From positions 1 through 64,000 of the forward strand of contig JAATGM010000027.1 of assembly GCA_015654675.1 (NCBI GenBank): a stretch of 64,000 bases of DNA, read 5' to 3'. A program made the position numbers and the translations under genes. Each line of letters begins with the position of its first letter. The stretch's first letter is position 1. The notes beneath the pieces are model-generated. The model had not been told where the DNA came from and searched no databases. It saw only the letters and a list, made by a program, of their open reading frames with translations. The DNA comes from Planctomycetota bacterium. GTDB taxonomy: Bacteria; Planctomycetota; Phycisphaerae; UBA1845; UTPLA1. Below, one piece after another: positions 44,950 through 53,074 of this stretch.

Positions 44950-46143
44950 TCAGTCACCCCGATCGAGCCGTATCGTCCGTCTCCGCACGAACTCCTTTTG
45001 GTACATTCGCGCGAATCCCTCCACCATTCGACCCACCGAGTGGTGAGTCCGCACGCGCGACTGCCCGCGCGTCGCCAGCTCAATCGCGCCGGCTCGATCG
45101 TCGATCGCACGCCGCAACTGCTGGGCCAGCGCGTAGGCATCCCCCTCCGGAAAAAGCCACGCCGTCTCGTCGCCGACCAGGCAATCGTGAACGCTTCCCG
45201 CCGCCGCGACCACCGTCAGCCCCAGCGCCAGGGCCTGCACCGGAATCGCCGAAGCCGTCGTCTCGGCCGACGGAATGCAGAAAACATCCGCGCCCGCCAG
45301 CGCCGCGCTCCACGCCTCCAGCCGGCCGGTAAACATCACCGCGTCCTCAAGCTCCAGCCGCTCTATCTGCCGCCGCAGCGCCGCCTCCTCCGGCCCCGAT
45401 CCGATCACGAACAGCAGCGCATCGGCGTGAACGTCATGCACACTCTTGAACGCCTGCACCAGATCGCCCACGCGCGATGACTCAACCAATGGCCCCGCAA
45501 ACAAGATCGCCGGCGACCGATCGGCCGCTCGAAACGCCGCCGGGCTCGCATCTGCGGGCAACCCGTATCGAATCAGCTCGCCGCGCACATCCGCCGGCCG
45601 CACCTGCTCAAACGCCGCCAGCAACGGCGCAGTCGACGCCGTGACACATCGCACATCTCCGACATCCGCCAGCGATCGATATCCAGCGGCAGCCGGCAAC
45701 GAATCGATCGTCAGGATCGCATCCGCATTCAACCCCTGTGCCATCCGCCGCGCCTCCGGAGCCAAGCTCAGATTCAGCGCATGAACGATCGGCGCCGACT
45801 CGAAACGCAGCTCTTCCAACCGCTCGCGCACGTCGTCCACCAGTGCCCAGATCGCCAACTGCCGTAGCGGCCAGCGTGCCGGGATATATTCGATCGACTC
45901 CACCGGCCCGGACAGCACCGACTCGCGCGGCCGCGGTCCAATGACGATCGGAATCAGCCCTTCGTCGATCAATCCGACAAGTAAGTAGCGCAGCGAGCAG
46001 CCGATGCGGTCATAGACCGGGCCGTCGGCCAGCAGGCACACGGCAGAACGCTGCGATGGTCGGTGAGAATCAGCTTCCACGGAGTTCCAATCGGAGAAGT
46101 CGCCGGGCAGTGGGGCCGGCGGAACGCGCGATTCTATCGCCAA
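44950..46143 (-). CDS. Glycosyltransferase family 4
   Basis: A GT-B glycosyltransferase of up to 397 residues. The donor-binding C-terminal domain shows '[22 protein letters not shown]', '[20 protein letters not shown]' and the family-4 '[27 protein letters not shown]' block; the E of the canonical EG-P loop is changed to AETTAS. The frame opens at TTG 46143; an in-frame GTG at 46080 would give 376 residues and fits the conserved start equally well. It is divergent from the BMC operon. Its sugar and acceptor are unknown and it is far from the exopolysaccharide cluster. Confidence 0.8.
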   Translation of the reverse strand: MAIESRVPPAPLPGDFSDWNSVEADSHRPSQRSAVCLLADGPVYDRIGCSLRYLLVGLIDEGLIPIVIGPRPRESVLSGPVESIEYIPARWPLRQLAIWALVDDVRERLEELRFESAPIVHALNLSLAPEARRMAQGLNADAILTIDSLPAAAGYRSLADVGDVRCVTASTAPLLAAFEQVRPADVRGELIRYGLPADASPAAFRAADRSPAILFAGPLVESSRVGDLVQAFKSVHDVHADALLFVIGSGPEEAALRRQIERLELEDAVMFTGRLEAWSAALAGADVFCIPSAETTASAIPVQALALGLTVVAAAGSVHDCLVGDETAWLFPEGDAYALAQQLRRAIDDRAGAIELATRGQSRVRTHHSVGRMVEGFARMYQKEFVRRRTIRLDRGD

Positions 46144-46161
46144 GCCCCGCTGCCGCCCTGC

Positions 46162-46189
46162 TTGACATCCCGACCCGCCAAGCTTGAAT
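46162..46189 (+). promoter_or_regulatory. Promoter of the BMC operon
   Basis: A perfect TTGACA (46162-46167) is followed after 16 bases by TTGAAT (46184-46189). The inferred start is near 46196, giving a leader of about 40 nt. It is the only perfect -35 hexamer I found in the window. Confidence 0.6.
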
Positions 46190-46195
46190 GGGTGG

Positions 46196-46215
46196 TTTCG
46201 CCCCGGTCGGCGAAA
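46196..46215. promoter_or_regulatory. Palindromic operator candidate at the BMC transcription start
   Basis: TTTCGCC-N6-GGCGAAA is a perfect 7+7 inverted repeat, 20 bp in all. It starts at or just after the inferred transcription start, a classic repressor position. The binding protein is not identified; no regulator gene is adjacent. It could also form an RNA hairpin near the ribosome binding site. Confidence 0.5.
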
Positions 46216-46236
46216 TGGTTATTGGACGCCGCACGC

Positions 46237-47667
46237 ATGCCCGATGGAACTCGCTACCGAATCGCGCTCGGCGCCGACCACGGCGGGTTCGATCTCAAGG
46301 AGCAACTCAAGGCCTGGCTCAACCAGCACGGCCACTCCGTCGAAGATTGCGGCACGCATGACCGCCAGCCAGCCGACTACCCGCGAATCGCACAAGCAGT
46401 AGCACAGCGTGTGGCAGACGGACGCGCCGATCGTGGTATCATCATCGATGGCGCCGGAATCGGGTCGGCCATGGCTGCCAACAAGGTTCGCGGCGTCCGC
46501 GCGGCCCTCTGCTACGACCTGTCGAGCGCTCGCAACAGCCGTGAGCACAACGACGCGAACGTGCTCACCCTCGGTGCCCGGCTCATCGGGCCCGGCCTGG
46601 CCGAGCAGATCGTCGAAACCTGGCTCGCGACGCAGTGCACCGAAGAGCGCCACCGCAAGCGCGTCGCGATGATCGAATCGCCTGACGCCGGACCATCACC
46701 CGCGGCGACCCCGGCCGAAAAGCCCGCGCCGCCACCGGAGAATCGTTTGCAAGAGTTATCCACCGAGGACATCCAACGCGTCGCCGAACGCATCCGCCAG
46801 CTATTAGGCCCGGCCCAGCTCGCCGGCGGCTGTGGCTGCTCCTGCTGCGGACCCTCCTGCAGCGGCCACTGCGCACAGCAAAACCCCGAAGCCGTCCGCG
46901 GCCTGCTCGGCATGGGCGCGGGACGCATCGGCAATCGCCTCGGTTCTGGCGCGATCCCCAAAGACCTCGCCGCCTACATCGACCACACCGCCCTCAAGCC
47001 CGAAACCACGCCAGACGAAGTCCGCAAGCTCTGCGCCGAAGCCGCCGAGTTCGGTTTCGCGACGGTCTGCATCAATCCGTGCTACGTGAAGCTCGCGGCC
47101 GAGTGTCTCAAGGGCTCCCCCGTCAAAGTCTGCAGCGTCATCGGCTTCCCGCTCGGTGCCAACACCGTCGAAACGAAAGCCCTCGAAGCCCGCCGCGCCA
47201 TCCGCGACGGAGCCCGCGAAATTGACATGGTCATCAACGTCGGCGCGCTCAAAGGCCGCGACGACGACTGGGTCTACCGCGACATCCGCGCCGTAGTCGA
47301 GGCCTGCGAGGATGGTCGCGCCATCAGCAAGGTCATCCTCGAAACCGCCCTGCTCAGCGACGAAGAAAAGGTCCGCGCCTGCCACGCCGCCAAGCGTGCC
47401 CGCGCCGATTTCGTCAAAACCTCCACCGGCTTCGGCCCCGGCGGCGCAACCGCCCACGATGTCGCCCTCATGACCCAGTCCGTGGCCGGAACCGGCATGG
47501 GCGTGAAGGCATCCGGCGGCATCCGCAGCTTCGCCGACGCCCAGAAAATGATCGAAGCCGGCGCAACTCGCATCGGCGCCAGCGCCGGAATCAAAATCGT
47601 CAAAGAGGCCCAAGGCGCGCCGGCCGCCCCGTCCGGCGCAGCGCCCCAATCGAAAGAGAAGTACTAA
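46237..47667 (+). CDS. RpiB-like isomerase fused to deoxyribose-phosphate aldolase (BMC lumen enzyme)
   Basis: A 476-residue fusion from ATG 46237; in-frame TTG/GTG starts upstream would add up to 15 residues. Residues 1-148 are RpiB/LacA-like ('[14 protein letters not shown]', '[17 protein letters not shown]'), but the usual RpiB active-site Cys is Asp71 (IIIDGAGIG). Residues 149-240 are a linker with a Pro/Ala-rich part, an amphipathic helix (about 174-191, '[17 protein letters not shown]') like a BMC encapsulation peptide, and a cluster of six Cys plus His (199-212). Residues 241-460 are DeoC, with Schiff-base Lys394 in VKTSTGF, second Lys424 and Asp330. DeoC splits deoxyribose-5-phosphate into acetaldehyde and glyceraldehyde-3-phosphate. 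First gene of the BMC operon; its stop overlaps the next start (TAATG). Confidence 0.9.
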   Translation: MPDGTRYRIALGADHGGFDLKEQLKAWLNQHGHSVEDCGTHDRQPADYPRIAQAVAQRVADGRADRGIIIDGAGIGSAMAANKVRGVRAALCYDLSSARNSREHNDANVLTLGARLIGPGLAEQIVETWLATQCTEERHRKRVAMIESPDAGPSPAATPAEKPAPPPENRLQELSTEDIQRVAERIRQLLGPAQLAGGCGCSCCGPSCSGHCAQQNPEAVRGLLGMGAGRIGNRLGSGAIPKDLAAYIDHTALKPETTPDEVRKLCAEAAEFGFATVCINPCYVKLAAECLKGSPVKVCSVIGFPLGANTVETKALEARRAIRDGAREIDMVINVGALKGRDDDWVYRDIRAVVEACEDGRAISKVILETALLSDEEKVRACHAAKRARADFVKTSTGFGPGGATAHDVALMTQSVAGTGMGVKASGGIRSFADAQKMIEAGATRIGASAGIKIVKEAQGAPAAPSGAAPQSKEKY

Positions 47668-48299
47668 TGGCCGAACTTCGTTGCTACGTATTCCTCGACC
47701 AGCTTCAGCCGCAGAACGCCTCGTTCTGGGCCACCGTCGCCCAGGGCTTTCTCCCGAACAGCGGCATGGCTTCACTCTTCGTCGAAATCTCGCCCGGCAT
47801 CGAAATCAACCACCTCACCGACGTCGCCCTCAAGGCCACGCCGGTCAAGCCCGGCATGCTCATCGTCGAGCGCCTCTACGGCATGCTCGAGATCCACAGC
47901 GAATCGCAGGCCGACGTCCGCGCCGCCGGCGCAGCCATCCTCCGCGACATGAATCACCGCGAGGAAGACCGCATCAAGCCGCGCGTTCTCACCAGCCAGA
48001 TCATCCGCCGCATCGACGATCACCAGAGCCAGCTCGTCAACCGCATGCGCCACGGCAACATGCTGCTGGCAGGGCAGTCTTTCTACATCATGGAAGTCGA
48101 GCCCGCCGGCTATGCGGCCCTCGCAGCAAACGAGGCTGAAAAAGCCGCCAACGTCAACATCCTCGAAATCCGCGCCTTCGGCAGTTTCGGGCGCGTCTAC
48201 ATCGGCGGCGAGGAACGCGACGTCGTCGTCGCAGCCGAGGCCGCCGCCAAGTCGATCGAAAACGTAACGGGCAAAGCGCCCAAGCATGGCAAGGAATAA
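47667..48299 (+). CDS. BMC-T shell protein, double-stacking (CsoS1D-like) type
   Basis: A 210-residue tandem-domain microcompartment shell protein that assembles as a trimer. Two BMC domains lie at about 1-95 and 100-205. The first contains '[20 protein letters not shown]' and the pore-lining VERLYG (E68-R69), where Glu-Arg pairs gate the large pore of CsoS1D-type trimers. The second contains '[21 protein letters not shown]' and '[13 protein letters not shown]'. It closely resembles the double-layer BMC-T proteins of the Haliangium ochraceum shell. Such trimers are thought to pass large metabolites or cofactors. It overlaps the fusion gene by one base. Confidence 0.93.
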   Translation: MAELRCYVFLDQLQPQNASFWATVAQGFLPNSGMASLFVEISPGIEINHLTDVALKATPVKPGMLIVERLYGMLEIHSESQADVRAAGAAILRDMNHREEDRIKPRVLTSQIIRRIDDHQSQLVNRMRHGNMLLAGQSFYIMEVEPAGYAALAANEAEKAANVNILEIRAFGSFGRVYIGGEERDVVVAAEAAAKSIENVTGKAPKHGKE

Positions 48300-48338
48300 C
48301 TCGTAGAGTCCGCAACGGACCGTTCGTGAGGAATCGTT

Positions 48339-48656
48339 ATGGCAGAAGCATTGGGAATGATTGAAACGCGCGGCTTCGCCGCCATGGTCGAAGCGTCCGA
48401 CGCGATGGTGAAAGCCGCCAAGGTCGAGCTCGTCGGCTACGAAAAGACCGGCGGCGGATACGTCACCGCCATCGTCCGTGGCGATGTCGCCGCCGTGAAG
48501 GCCGCGACCGACGCGGGCCAGGCCGCCGCCGCCCGCATCGGCGAGATCGTGACCGTCCACGTCATCGCCCGGCCGCACGCAAACGTCGATTCGGCGCTGC
48601 CCCTCGGCCGCTCCGACGAAGGCAAGGCCGAGATGAAGAAGTCGACGCCGCGATAA
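48339..48656 (+). CDS. BMC-H hexameric shell protein
   Basis: A 105-residue single BMC-domain protein, the main facet building block of the shell. The opening '[20 protein letters not shown]', the '[26 protein letters not shown]' strand-helix core and '[17 protein letters not shown]' are canonical and nearly match the H. ochraceum BMC-H as I remember it. A GAGGA ribosome binding site precedes the ATG. It is the only hexamer gene in the operon, whereas many loci have two or more. Confidence 0.95.
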   Translation: MAEALGMIETRGFAAMVEASDAMVKAAKVELVGYEKTGGGYVTAIVRGDVAAVKAATDAGQAAAARIGEIVTVHVIARPHANVDSALPLGRSDEGKAEMKKSTPR

Positions 48657-48700
48657 CCGGCTGAAAGCCGCCTCCGGTTCGCCTCCACCAAGGGTGCCCC

Positions 48701-48988
48701 ATGTTGCTCGCGAAGGTCATCGGCACGGTCGTCTCCTCGCGCAAGGAGCAATCCATGACCGGCCTGAAGCTGCTCCTCGTGCGTCCGCTCGACGCCGAAG
48801 GCAAGGAAACCGGCGCGCCAGTGGTCGCGGTAGACGCAGTCGGCGCCGGCCCGCACGAGGTCGTCCTATTCGCGACCGGCAGCTCCGCCCGCCAAACCGA
48901 AGTGACCACAAACCGCCCGTGCGACGCCGTCATCATGGCCATCGTCGACAGTTGGGAAGTCGGCGGCGAAGGGAAATACAAAAAGTAG
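48701..48988 (+). CDS. BMC-P pentameric vertex protein 1 (EutN/CcmL)
   Basis: A 95-residue EutN/CcmL-family protein, which forms pentamers that cap the vertices of the icosahedral shell. It has the typical opening '[14 protein letters not shown]', the central '[27 protein letters not shown]' and the '[13 protein letters not shown]' loop with '[10 protein letters not shown]' at the end. It comes 44 bp after BMC-H. It is the first of three BMC-P genes in the operon. Confidence 0.95.
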   Translation: MLLAKVIGTVVSSRKEQSMTGLKLLLVRPLDAEGKETGAPVVAVDAVGAGPHEVVLFATGSSARQTEVTTNRPCDAVIMAIVDSWEVGGEGKYKK

Positions 48989-49027
48989 AACTCTCTACTT
49001 CACTAGATATTCGAGTCGTTGGCAGCC

Positions 49028-49792
49028 ATGCTCAGATCGCAATTCAATCCGGATGCCGAGCGAACATCTCGCGTGCATGCTCGCGCGATCACATTCGTCG
49101 CGATCTTGATCGGCAATGGCGCATGCAGCTTCGAACCAAAATACGTCTCTGATTCACCCTCGGCGACGAGCGGCATAGAGCGCCACGATGACCGCTTTGT
49201 TCGACTGGACGAATCTGGAACTGTAGAACTTGAAAAGCTCGGCCGCGTGCGACTGGCTGGAATTAAAATGCGCGATCCAGGCCAGACGAAACAACCCGAT
49301 GCCACGACAGCGATGTCTAGCATTCTTAGCAGCGTATCAAGAGATGTTCGCGTCGAGCACGATCCGACCACGTCAACAGTCGTCGTGTACTATCGACAAC
49401 CGATTTTCATCAGGGACAAGTACAATCCATTATGGGTGCTGATGCCCCAATCGGCGTGGGGTTGCCTAAACGAAGCCCTCGTCTATCTGGGAGCCGCAAC
49501 AATCGATCCAAAGACAGGGCAAACGAAACCCCAGATCGAAACCGCGCTGGCCAGAGCACAGCGAATCTACGCGACCGACGCCTACCAAGGCAGATCACGG
49601 ACCGATTTGGCGAAGGCGAAGCGTGATCCGAGTTCATTCTTTTTCTACTGCCGGGAAGAAGACGGCCTTCATACGGAGTACCGTGCCGTCGTCGCGACTG
49701 GTGATTCTGAAGCGCGAGGATCGAAAGATTGGTGGTACCGTTACTTCGATGGGTCAAGCGCAACAGCGAGCGCAGGCCCGCCCCGGCCGTAG
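49028..49792 (+). CDS. Putative lipoprotein with degenerate SNase-like fold, inserted in the BMC operon
   Basis: A 254-residue protein from ATG 49028. A hydrophobic leader ends in GNGAC, a possible lipobox. The region about 65-165 follows the thermonuclease (SNase) layout: 'LGRVRLAGIKMRDPG', then a helix, then 'DKYNPLWVLM' and 'CLNEALVYLGAATID'. The SNase catalytic residues are missing: the acidic residue expected after the 'GI' turn is changed, and the Arg of the D-x-Y-G-R motif is replaced in DKYNPL. The gene is visibly less GC-rich than its neighbours and has no obvious role in a microcompartment. It lies 39 bp after BMC-P1 and 15 bp before the dehydrogenase gene, so it is co-oriented and probably co-transcribed. 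It looks like an insertion into an older operon. Confidence 0.65.
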   Translation: MLRSQFNPDAERTSRVHARAITFVAILIGNGACSFEPKYVSDSPSATSGIERHDDRFVRLDESGTVELEKLGRVRLAGIKMRDPGQTKQPDATTAMSSILSSVSRDVRVEHDPTTSTVVVYYRQPIFIRDKYNPLWVLMPQSAWGCLNEALVYLGAATIDPKTGQTKPQIETALARAQRIYATDAYQGRSRTDLAKAKRDPSSFFFYCREEDGLHTEYRAVVATGDSEARGSKDWWYRYFDGSSATASAGPPRP

Positions 49793-49807
49793 CGGTGATA
49801 TCTACAA

Positions 49808-51256
49808 ATGTCACGATTGACTGATTCACAAATCGACCAGATCGCCCAGCGAGTTATCGCCAGCATGACCGGCGCGCCCGCGTCATCCGCACAACGTCCC
49901 GCGGCGTCGGCTTCGGCTCCAGCGTCCTGGCCCGCCGGCATCTTCCCCAACATCGACGCCGCCGTATCCGCCGCCCGCGCCGCATTCAAGACTTTCTCCG
50001 CCCTGCCGCTGGCAACGCGCACCGAAATCATCGCCTCCATCCGCCGTTCAATGCTCGCTCACGGCGACGAACTAGCTCGTGACGCCGCCGACGAAACTGG
50101 AATCGGCCGCTACGAAGACAAGATCATCAAAAACCGCCTCGTAACAACCAAGACCCCCGGCCTCGAAGCACTCACCCCCATCACCTACACCGGCGACCGC
50201 GGCCTGACCCTCATGGAACGCGCCCCCTTCGGTGTCATCGGCGCCATCACCCCCACCACCAACCCCACCAGCACCATCATCTGCAACGCGATCGGCATGC
50301 TCGCCGCCGGCAACGCGGTGGTCTTCAACGTTCATCCCAACGCAAAGAACGTCTCGGTGAAAAACGTCGCCCTGCTCAACGAAGCCATCATGGCAGCCGG
50401 CGGCCCGCCAAACGTGGTCTGCGCCATCTCCAATCCCACAATCGAAACCGCTCAAGAGTTAATGCGCCACCCCGGCATCCGCCTGCTGGTCGTCACTGGC
50501 GGCCCGCACGTGGTGAAAGCCGCCATGGCCAGCGGCAAACGCGCCATCTGCGCCGGCCCCGGCAATCCGCCCGTCGTCGTGGACGAAACCGCCGACATCC
50601 CGCAGGCCGGCCGCGACATCGTCCGCGGCTCATCCTTCGACAACAACCTGATCTGCACCGATGAAAAAGAATGCTTCGTCGTCGAACGCATGGCCGACGC
50701 CCTGCTGAGCGAAATGGCGAAAAACAATGCCGTCGTCCTCACCGCCCCGCAGATCCGCCAGATCGAAAACGTAATTTTCACCGAGACCCGCGGCCCGCGC
50801 AAACCGGGCGTCATCAACAAAGACTGCATTGGGAAAAACGCGAGCGTCATCCTCGAAAAGATCGGCCTTCGCGTCCCCGCAACTGTCCGCCTCGCCGTCT
50901 GCGACGTTCCCGTCGATCACCCGCTTATCTGGACGGAACAGATGATGCCCGTCTTCCCGGTCGCCCGCGTGAAGCACGCCGACGAAGCCATCGACCTCGC
51001 CAAGGCCGCCGAACACGGCTTCGGCCACTCCGCCGCGATGCACTCAAAGAACATCGACAACCTCTCTCGCATGGCCCGCGAGATCAACACCAGCATCTTC
51101 GTGAAAAACGCCCCCATCTACGCCGGCCTCGGCGAAGGCGGCGAGGGCTACTCGTCCTTCAGCATCGCCAGCCCGACCGGCGAAGGCCTGACCGACCCGC
51201 GCTCCTTCTCGCGCGAGCGCCGCTGCGTCATGGTCGACAACTTCAGGATCGTGTAA
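49808..51256 (+). CDS. CoA-acylating aldehyde dehydrogenase (PduP/EutE-like), BMC signature enzyme
   Basis: A 482-residue aldehyde dehydrogenase that would oxidise an aldehyde to acyl-CoA with NAD+ and CoA inside the shell. The catalytic Cys283 lies in SSFDNNLIC, and 'ICAGPGNPPVVVDETADI' precedes it, as in PduP/EutE. The N-terminal extension (about 1-45) starts with an amphipathic helix 'LTDSQIDQIAQRVIASM' (4-20) followed by an Ala/Ser/Pro linker: the layout of a BMC encapsulation peptide. The helix resembles the one in the linker of the RpiB-DeoC fusion. The stop overlaps the next start by one base (TAATG). Confidence 0.93.
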   Translation: MSRLTDSQIDQIAQRVIASMTGAPASSAQRPAASASAPASWPAGIFPNIDAAVSAARAAFKTFSALPLATRTEIIASIRRSMLAHGDELARDAADETGIGRYEDKIIKNRLVTTKTPGLEALTPITYTGDRGLTLMERAPFGVIGAITPTTNPTSTIICNAIGMLAAGNAVVFNVHPNAKNVSVKNVALLNEAIMAAGGPPNVVCAISNPTIETAQELMRHPGIRLLVVTGGPHVVKAAMASGKRAICAGPGNPPVVVDETADIPQAGRDIVRGSSFDNNLICTDEKECFVVERMADALLSEMAKNNAVVLTAPQIRQIENVIFTETRGPRKPGVINKDCIGKNASVILEKIGLRVPATVRLAVCDVPVDHPLIWTEQMMPVFPVARVKHADEAIDLAKAAEHGFGHSAAMHSKNIDNLSRMAREINTSIFVKNAPIYAGLGEGGEGYSSFSIASPTGEGLTDPRSFSRERRCVMVDNFRIV

Positions 51257-51828
51257 TGGCCGAACCGGCGCTCGCAGTGCTCGAGTTCGCTTCGATCGCC
51301 ATCGGCACCCGCGCCGGCGACGCGCTCATCAAGCGCGCCGGCATCGCAACCTTTCGCGCCGGAACCATCCACCCCGGCCGCTTCCTGATCGTCATCTCCG
51401 GCGGGGTAGGCGAAGTAGAAGAGTCATTCCACGAAGGAATCCGCATAGGCGGCAATTGCGTCCTGGACCAGGTCTTCCTCCCCGACGCCCACGCCGAAGT
51501 ACAGAGCGCGGTCGCCGGCAAACGCACCGCCCCGAGCGCCGAGACCCTCGGAATCATCGAATCCGAAACCGTCGCGGCCATCGTGCACGCCGCCGACCGC
51601 GCCGTAAAAAGCGCCGATATCACCATCCGTGAGATCCGTCTCGCAGACGGACTCGGCGGCAAAGGCATCCTCCATCTCGACGGCGAGCTCTCCGACGTGC
51701 AGGCCGCCATAGCCGCCGGCCTCGAAGCCATCGCCCCGCGCGGCATCGAACATCAAGGCGTCGTCATCCCCGCGGTGCACGCCATGCTCACGCGCGAATT
51801 GTCCGAATCAACGCGATTCAATCGGTAG
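51256..51828 (+). CDS. BMC-T shell protein, single-layer type
   Basis: A 190-residue tandem BMC-domain protein starting at the ATG that shares its A with the dehydrogenase stop codon; the frame upstream is inside that gene. Domain one (about 1-92) opens 'ALAVLEFASIAIGTRAGDALIKRA' and has 'GRFLIVISGGVGEVEESFHEG'. Domain two (about 95-180) opens 'TLGIIESETVAAIVHAADRAVKSA' and has 'GKGILHLDGELSDVQAA'. This is the single-layer trimer type, related to the H. ochraceum BMC-T1. Together with the double-layer type at 47667 it gives two pore classes. Confidence 0.93.
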   Translation: MAEPALAVLEFASIAIGTRAGDALIKRAGIATFRAGTIHPGRFLIVISGGVGEVEESFHEGIRIGGNCVLDQVFLPDAHAEVQSAVAGKRTAPSAETLGIIESETVAAIVHAADRAVKSADITIREIRLADGLGGKGILHLDGELSDVQAAIAAGLEAIAPRGIEHQGVVIPAVHAMLTRELSESTRFNR

Positions 51829-51832
51829 CCAA

Positions 51833-52120
51833 ATGTTGCTCGGAAAAGTCATCGGAACCGTCGTCCCCGCCGTGGCCTACAAGGGCCTCACCGGCGTCCC
51901 GATGCTCCTTGTCCAGCCCCTCGACAAACACGCCCAGCCCAAAGGCACCGCCATCGTCTGCTGCGACGCCACCGGCATGGCCGGCCCCGGCGAGTTCATC
52001 TACTACGAAGGCGGTCGCGAAGCCGCCATGGCCTTGCGCGAGACCTTCGTCCCGGTCGACCACACCATCATCGGAATCGTAGACGGCGCCCCACGCGACG
52101 ACGCGGGAGGCTCGCCATGA
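51833..52120 (+). CDS. BMC-P pentameric vertex protein 2 (EutN/CcmL)
   Basis: A 95-residue EutN/CcmL-family vertex protein: 'LLGKVIGTVVPAVAYKGL', 'MLLVQPLDKHAQPKGTAIVCCDATG' and 'TIIGIVDGAP'. It is more divergent than BMC-P1 in the loop after the central strand (EGGREAAMAL). It starts four bases after BMC-T and overlaps BMC-P3 by four bases (ATGA), a tight coupling expected for shell stoichiometry. Confidence 0.94.
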   Translation: MLLGKVIGTVVPAVAYKGLTGVPMLLVQPLDKHAQPKGTAIVCCDATGMAGPGEFIYYEGGREAAMALRETFVPVDHTIIGIVDGAPRDDAGGSP

Positions 52121-52389
52121 TCCTCGGCGTCGTCCGCGGCCGGCTTTACTCGACCATCAATCATCCGTACTACGACGGCAAGCGGATGCTCATCGTCGAT
52201 CGCATCGCCCCCGACGGAAAACCCGAAGGCGGCTACCTGATTGCTGTCGACTCGGTCGGTGCCGGCGCCGGCGAAACGGTCGTGATGATCGACGAGGGAA
52301 GTTCAGCCCGGCAGATCGTCGGCGACAAGACCGCCCCGCTCCGCTCGATCATCATCGGCATCGTCGACGATATTCAGGTCGCCCCATGA
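52117..52389 (+). CDS. BMC-P pentameric vertex protein 3 (EutN/CcmL)
   Basis: A 90-residue EutN/CcmL-family vertex protein: 'ILGVVRGRLYSTINHPYYDGKRMLIVDRI', 'YLIAVDSVGAGAGETVVMIDEGSSARQI' and 'SIIIGIVDDIQVAP'. It overlaps BMC-P2 and the class II aldolase gene by four bases on either side. Three BMC-P paralogues with one BMC-H match the shell composition known from H. ochraceum. Confidence 0.94.
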   Translation: MILGVVRGRLYSTINHPYYDGKRMLIVDRIAPDGKPEGGYLIAVDSVGAGAGETVVMIDEGSSARQIVGDKTAPLRSIIIGIVDDIQVAP

Positions 52390-53066
52390 CCGGCGACTGG
52401 CAACTCCGCCGCGACATGGTCGACATCGGCCGCCGCCTGCACGACAAAGGCCTCGTCGCCGCATCGGATGGCAATCTCTCTGCCCGCACCGACTCCAACC
52501 AACTGCTCATCACCGGCAGCGGCACACACCTCGGCGAACTCACGCCCGACCAGATCGTCCGCGTAACCACCGACGGCCGCCTCGTCGCCGGCTCGCGCAA
52601 GCCATCGTCCGAGATGCCGCTGCACCTCGCCGTCTATCGCACGCGGCCAGACGTGCAGGCCGTAGTCCACGCCCACCCCCCCATCACCACCGCCTTCTCC
52701 TTCGCCGGCGTCTCGATCGCCCAATGCGTCATCCCCGAAGTCGTCCTCACGCTCGGCACCATCCCCACCGCCCCCTACGCCACCCCCGGCAGCGACGAAG
52801 GCCCCTTTGCCATCGCCGGCCTGATCGCCGATCACGACGCCATCATTCTCGAGCGCCACGGCAGCGTCACCGTGGGCAAGTCGCTGAAAGATGCCTACTA
52901 CAAGTTGGAAAAAGTCGAACACGCCGCCCAGGTGCTCTTCCACGCCCGCCAGCTCGGAAAAGTCATCCCCCTCTCGCGCGAAGAGCTCCGAAAAATCGCC
53001 GACGTCCGCCAGCGCCTCGGCCTCGGACCCACCGAAGACGTCTGGCGTCACTGCGGCGGCCCCTGA
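52386..53066 (+). CDS. Class II aldolase (fuculose/rhamnulose-phosphate aldolase type)
   Basis: A 226-residue zinc aldolase of the FucA/AraD family. Metal ligands are H95 and H97 (VHAHPP) and H158 (LERHGS); E76 in SSEMPLH is the usual catalytic acid/base. 'ASDGNLSAR' and 'ITGSGTHLGEL' bind the phosphate. The family splits ketose-1-phosphates into DHAP and an aldehyde (lactaldehyde from fuculose- or rhamnulose-1-P, glycolaldehyde from ribulose-1-P). Class II aldolases are signature enzymes of planctomycete/verrucomicrobial BMCs for fucose and rhamnose. Here one sits beside a DeoC fusion, so the operon can in principle handle two aldolase substrates. Last gene of the operon, eight bases from the convergent SDR gene. 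Confidence 0.9.
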   Translation: MTGDWQLRRDMVDIGRRLHDKGLVAASDGNLSARTDSNQLLITGSGTHLGELTPDQIVRVTTDGRLVAGSRKPSSEMPLHLAVYRTRPDVQAVVHAHPPITTAFSFAGVSIAQCVIPEVVLTLGTIPTAPYATPGSDEGPFAIAGLIADHDAIILERHGSVTVGKSLKDAYYKLEKVEHAAQVLFHARQLGKVIPLSREELRKIADVRQRLGLGPTEDVWRHCGGP

Positions 53067-53074
53067 CGCGCCAG

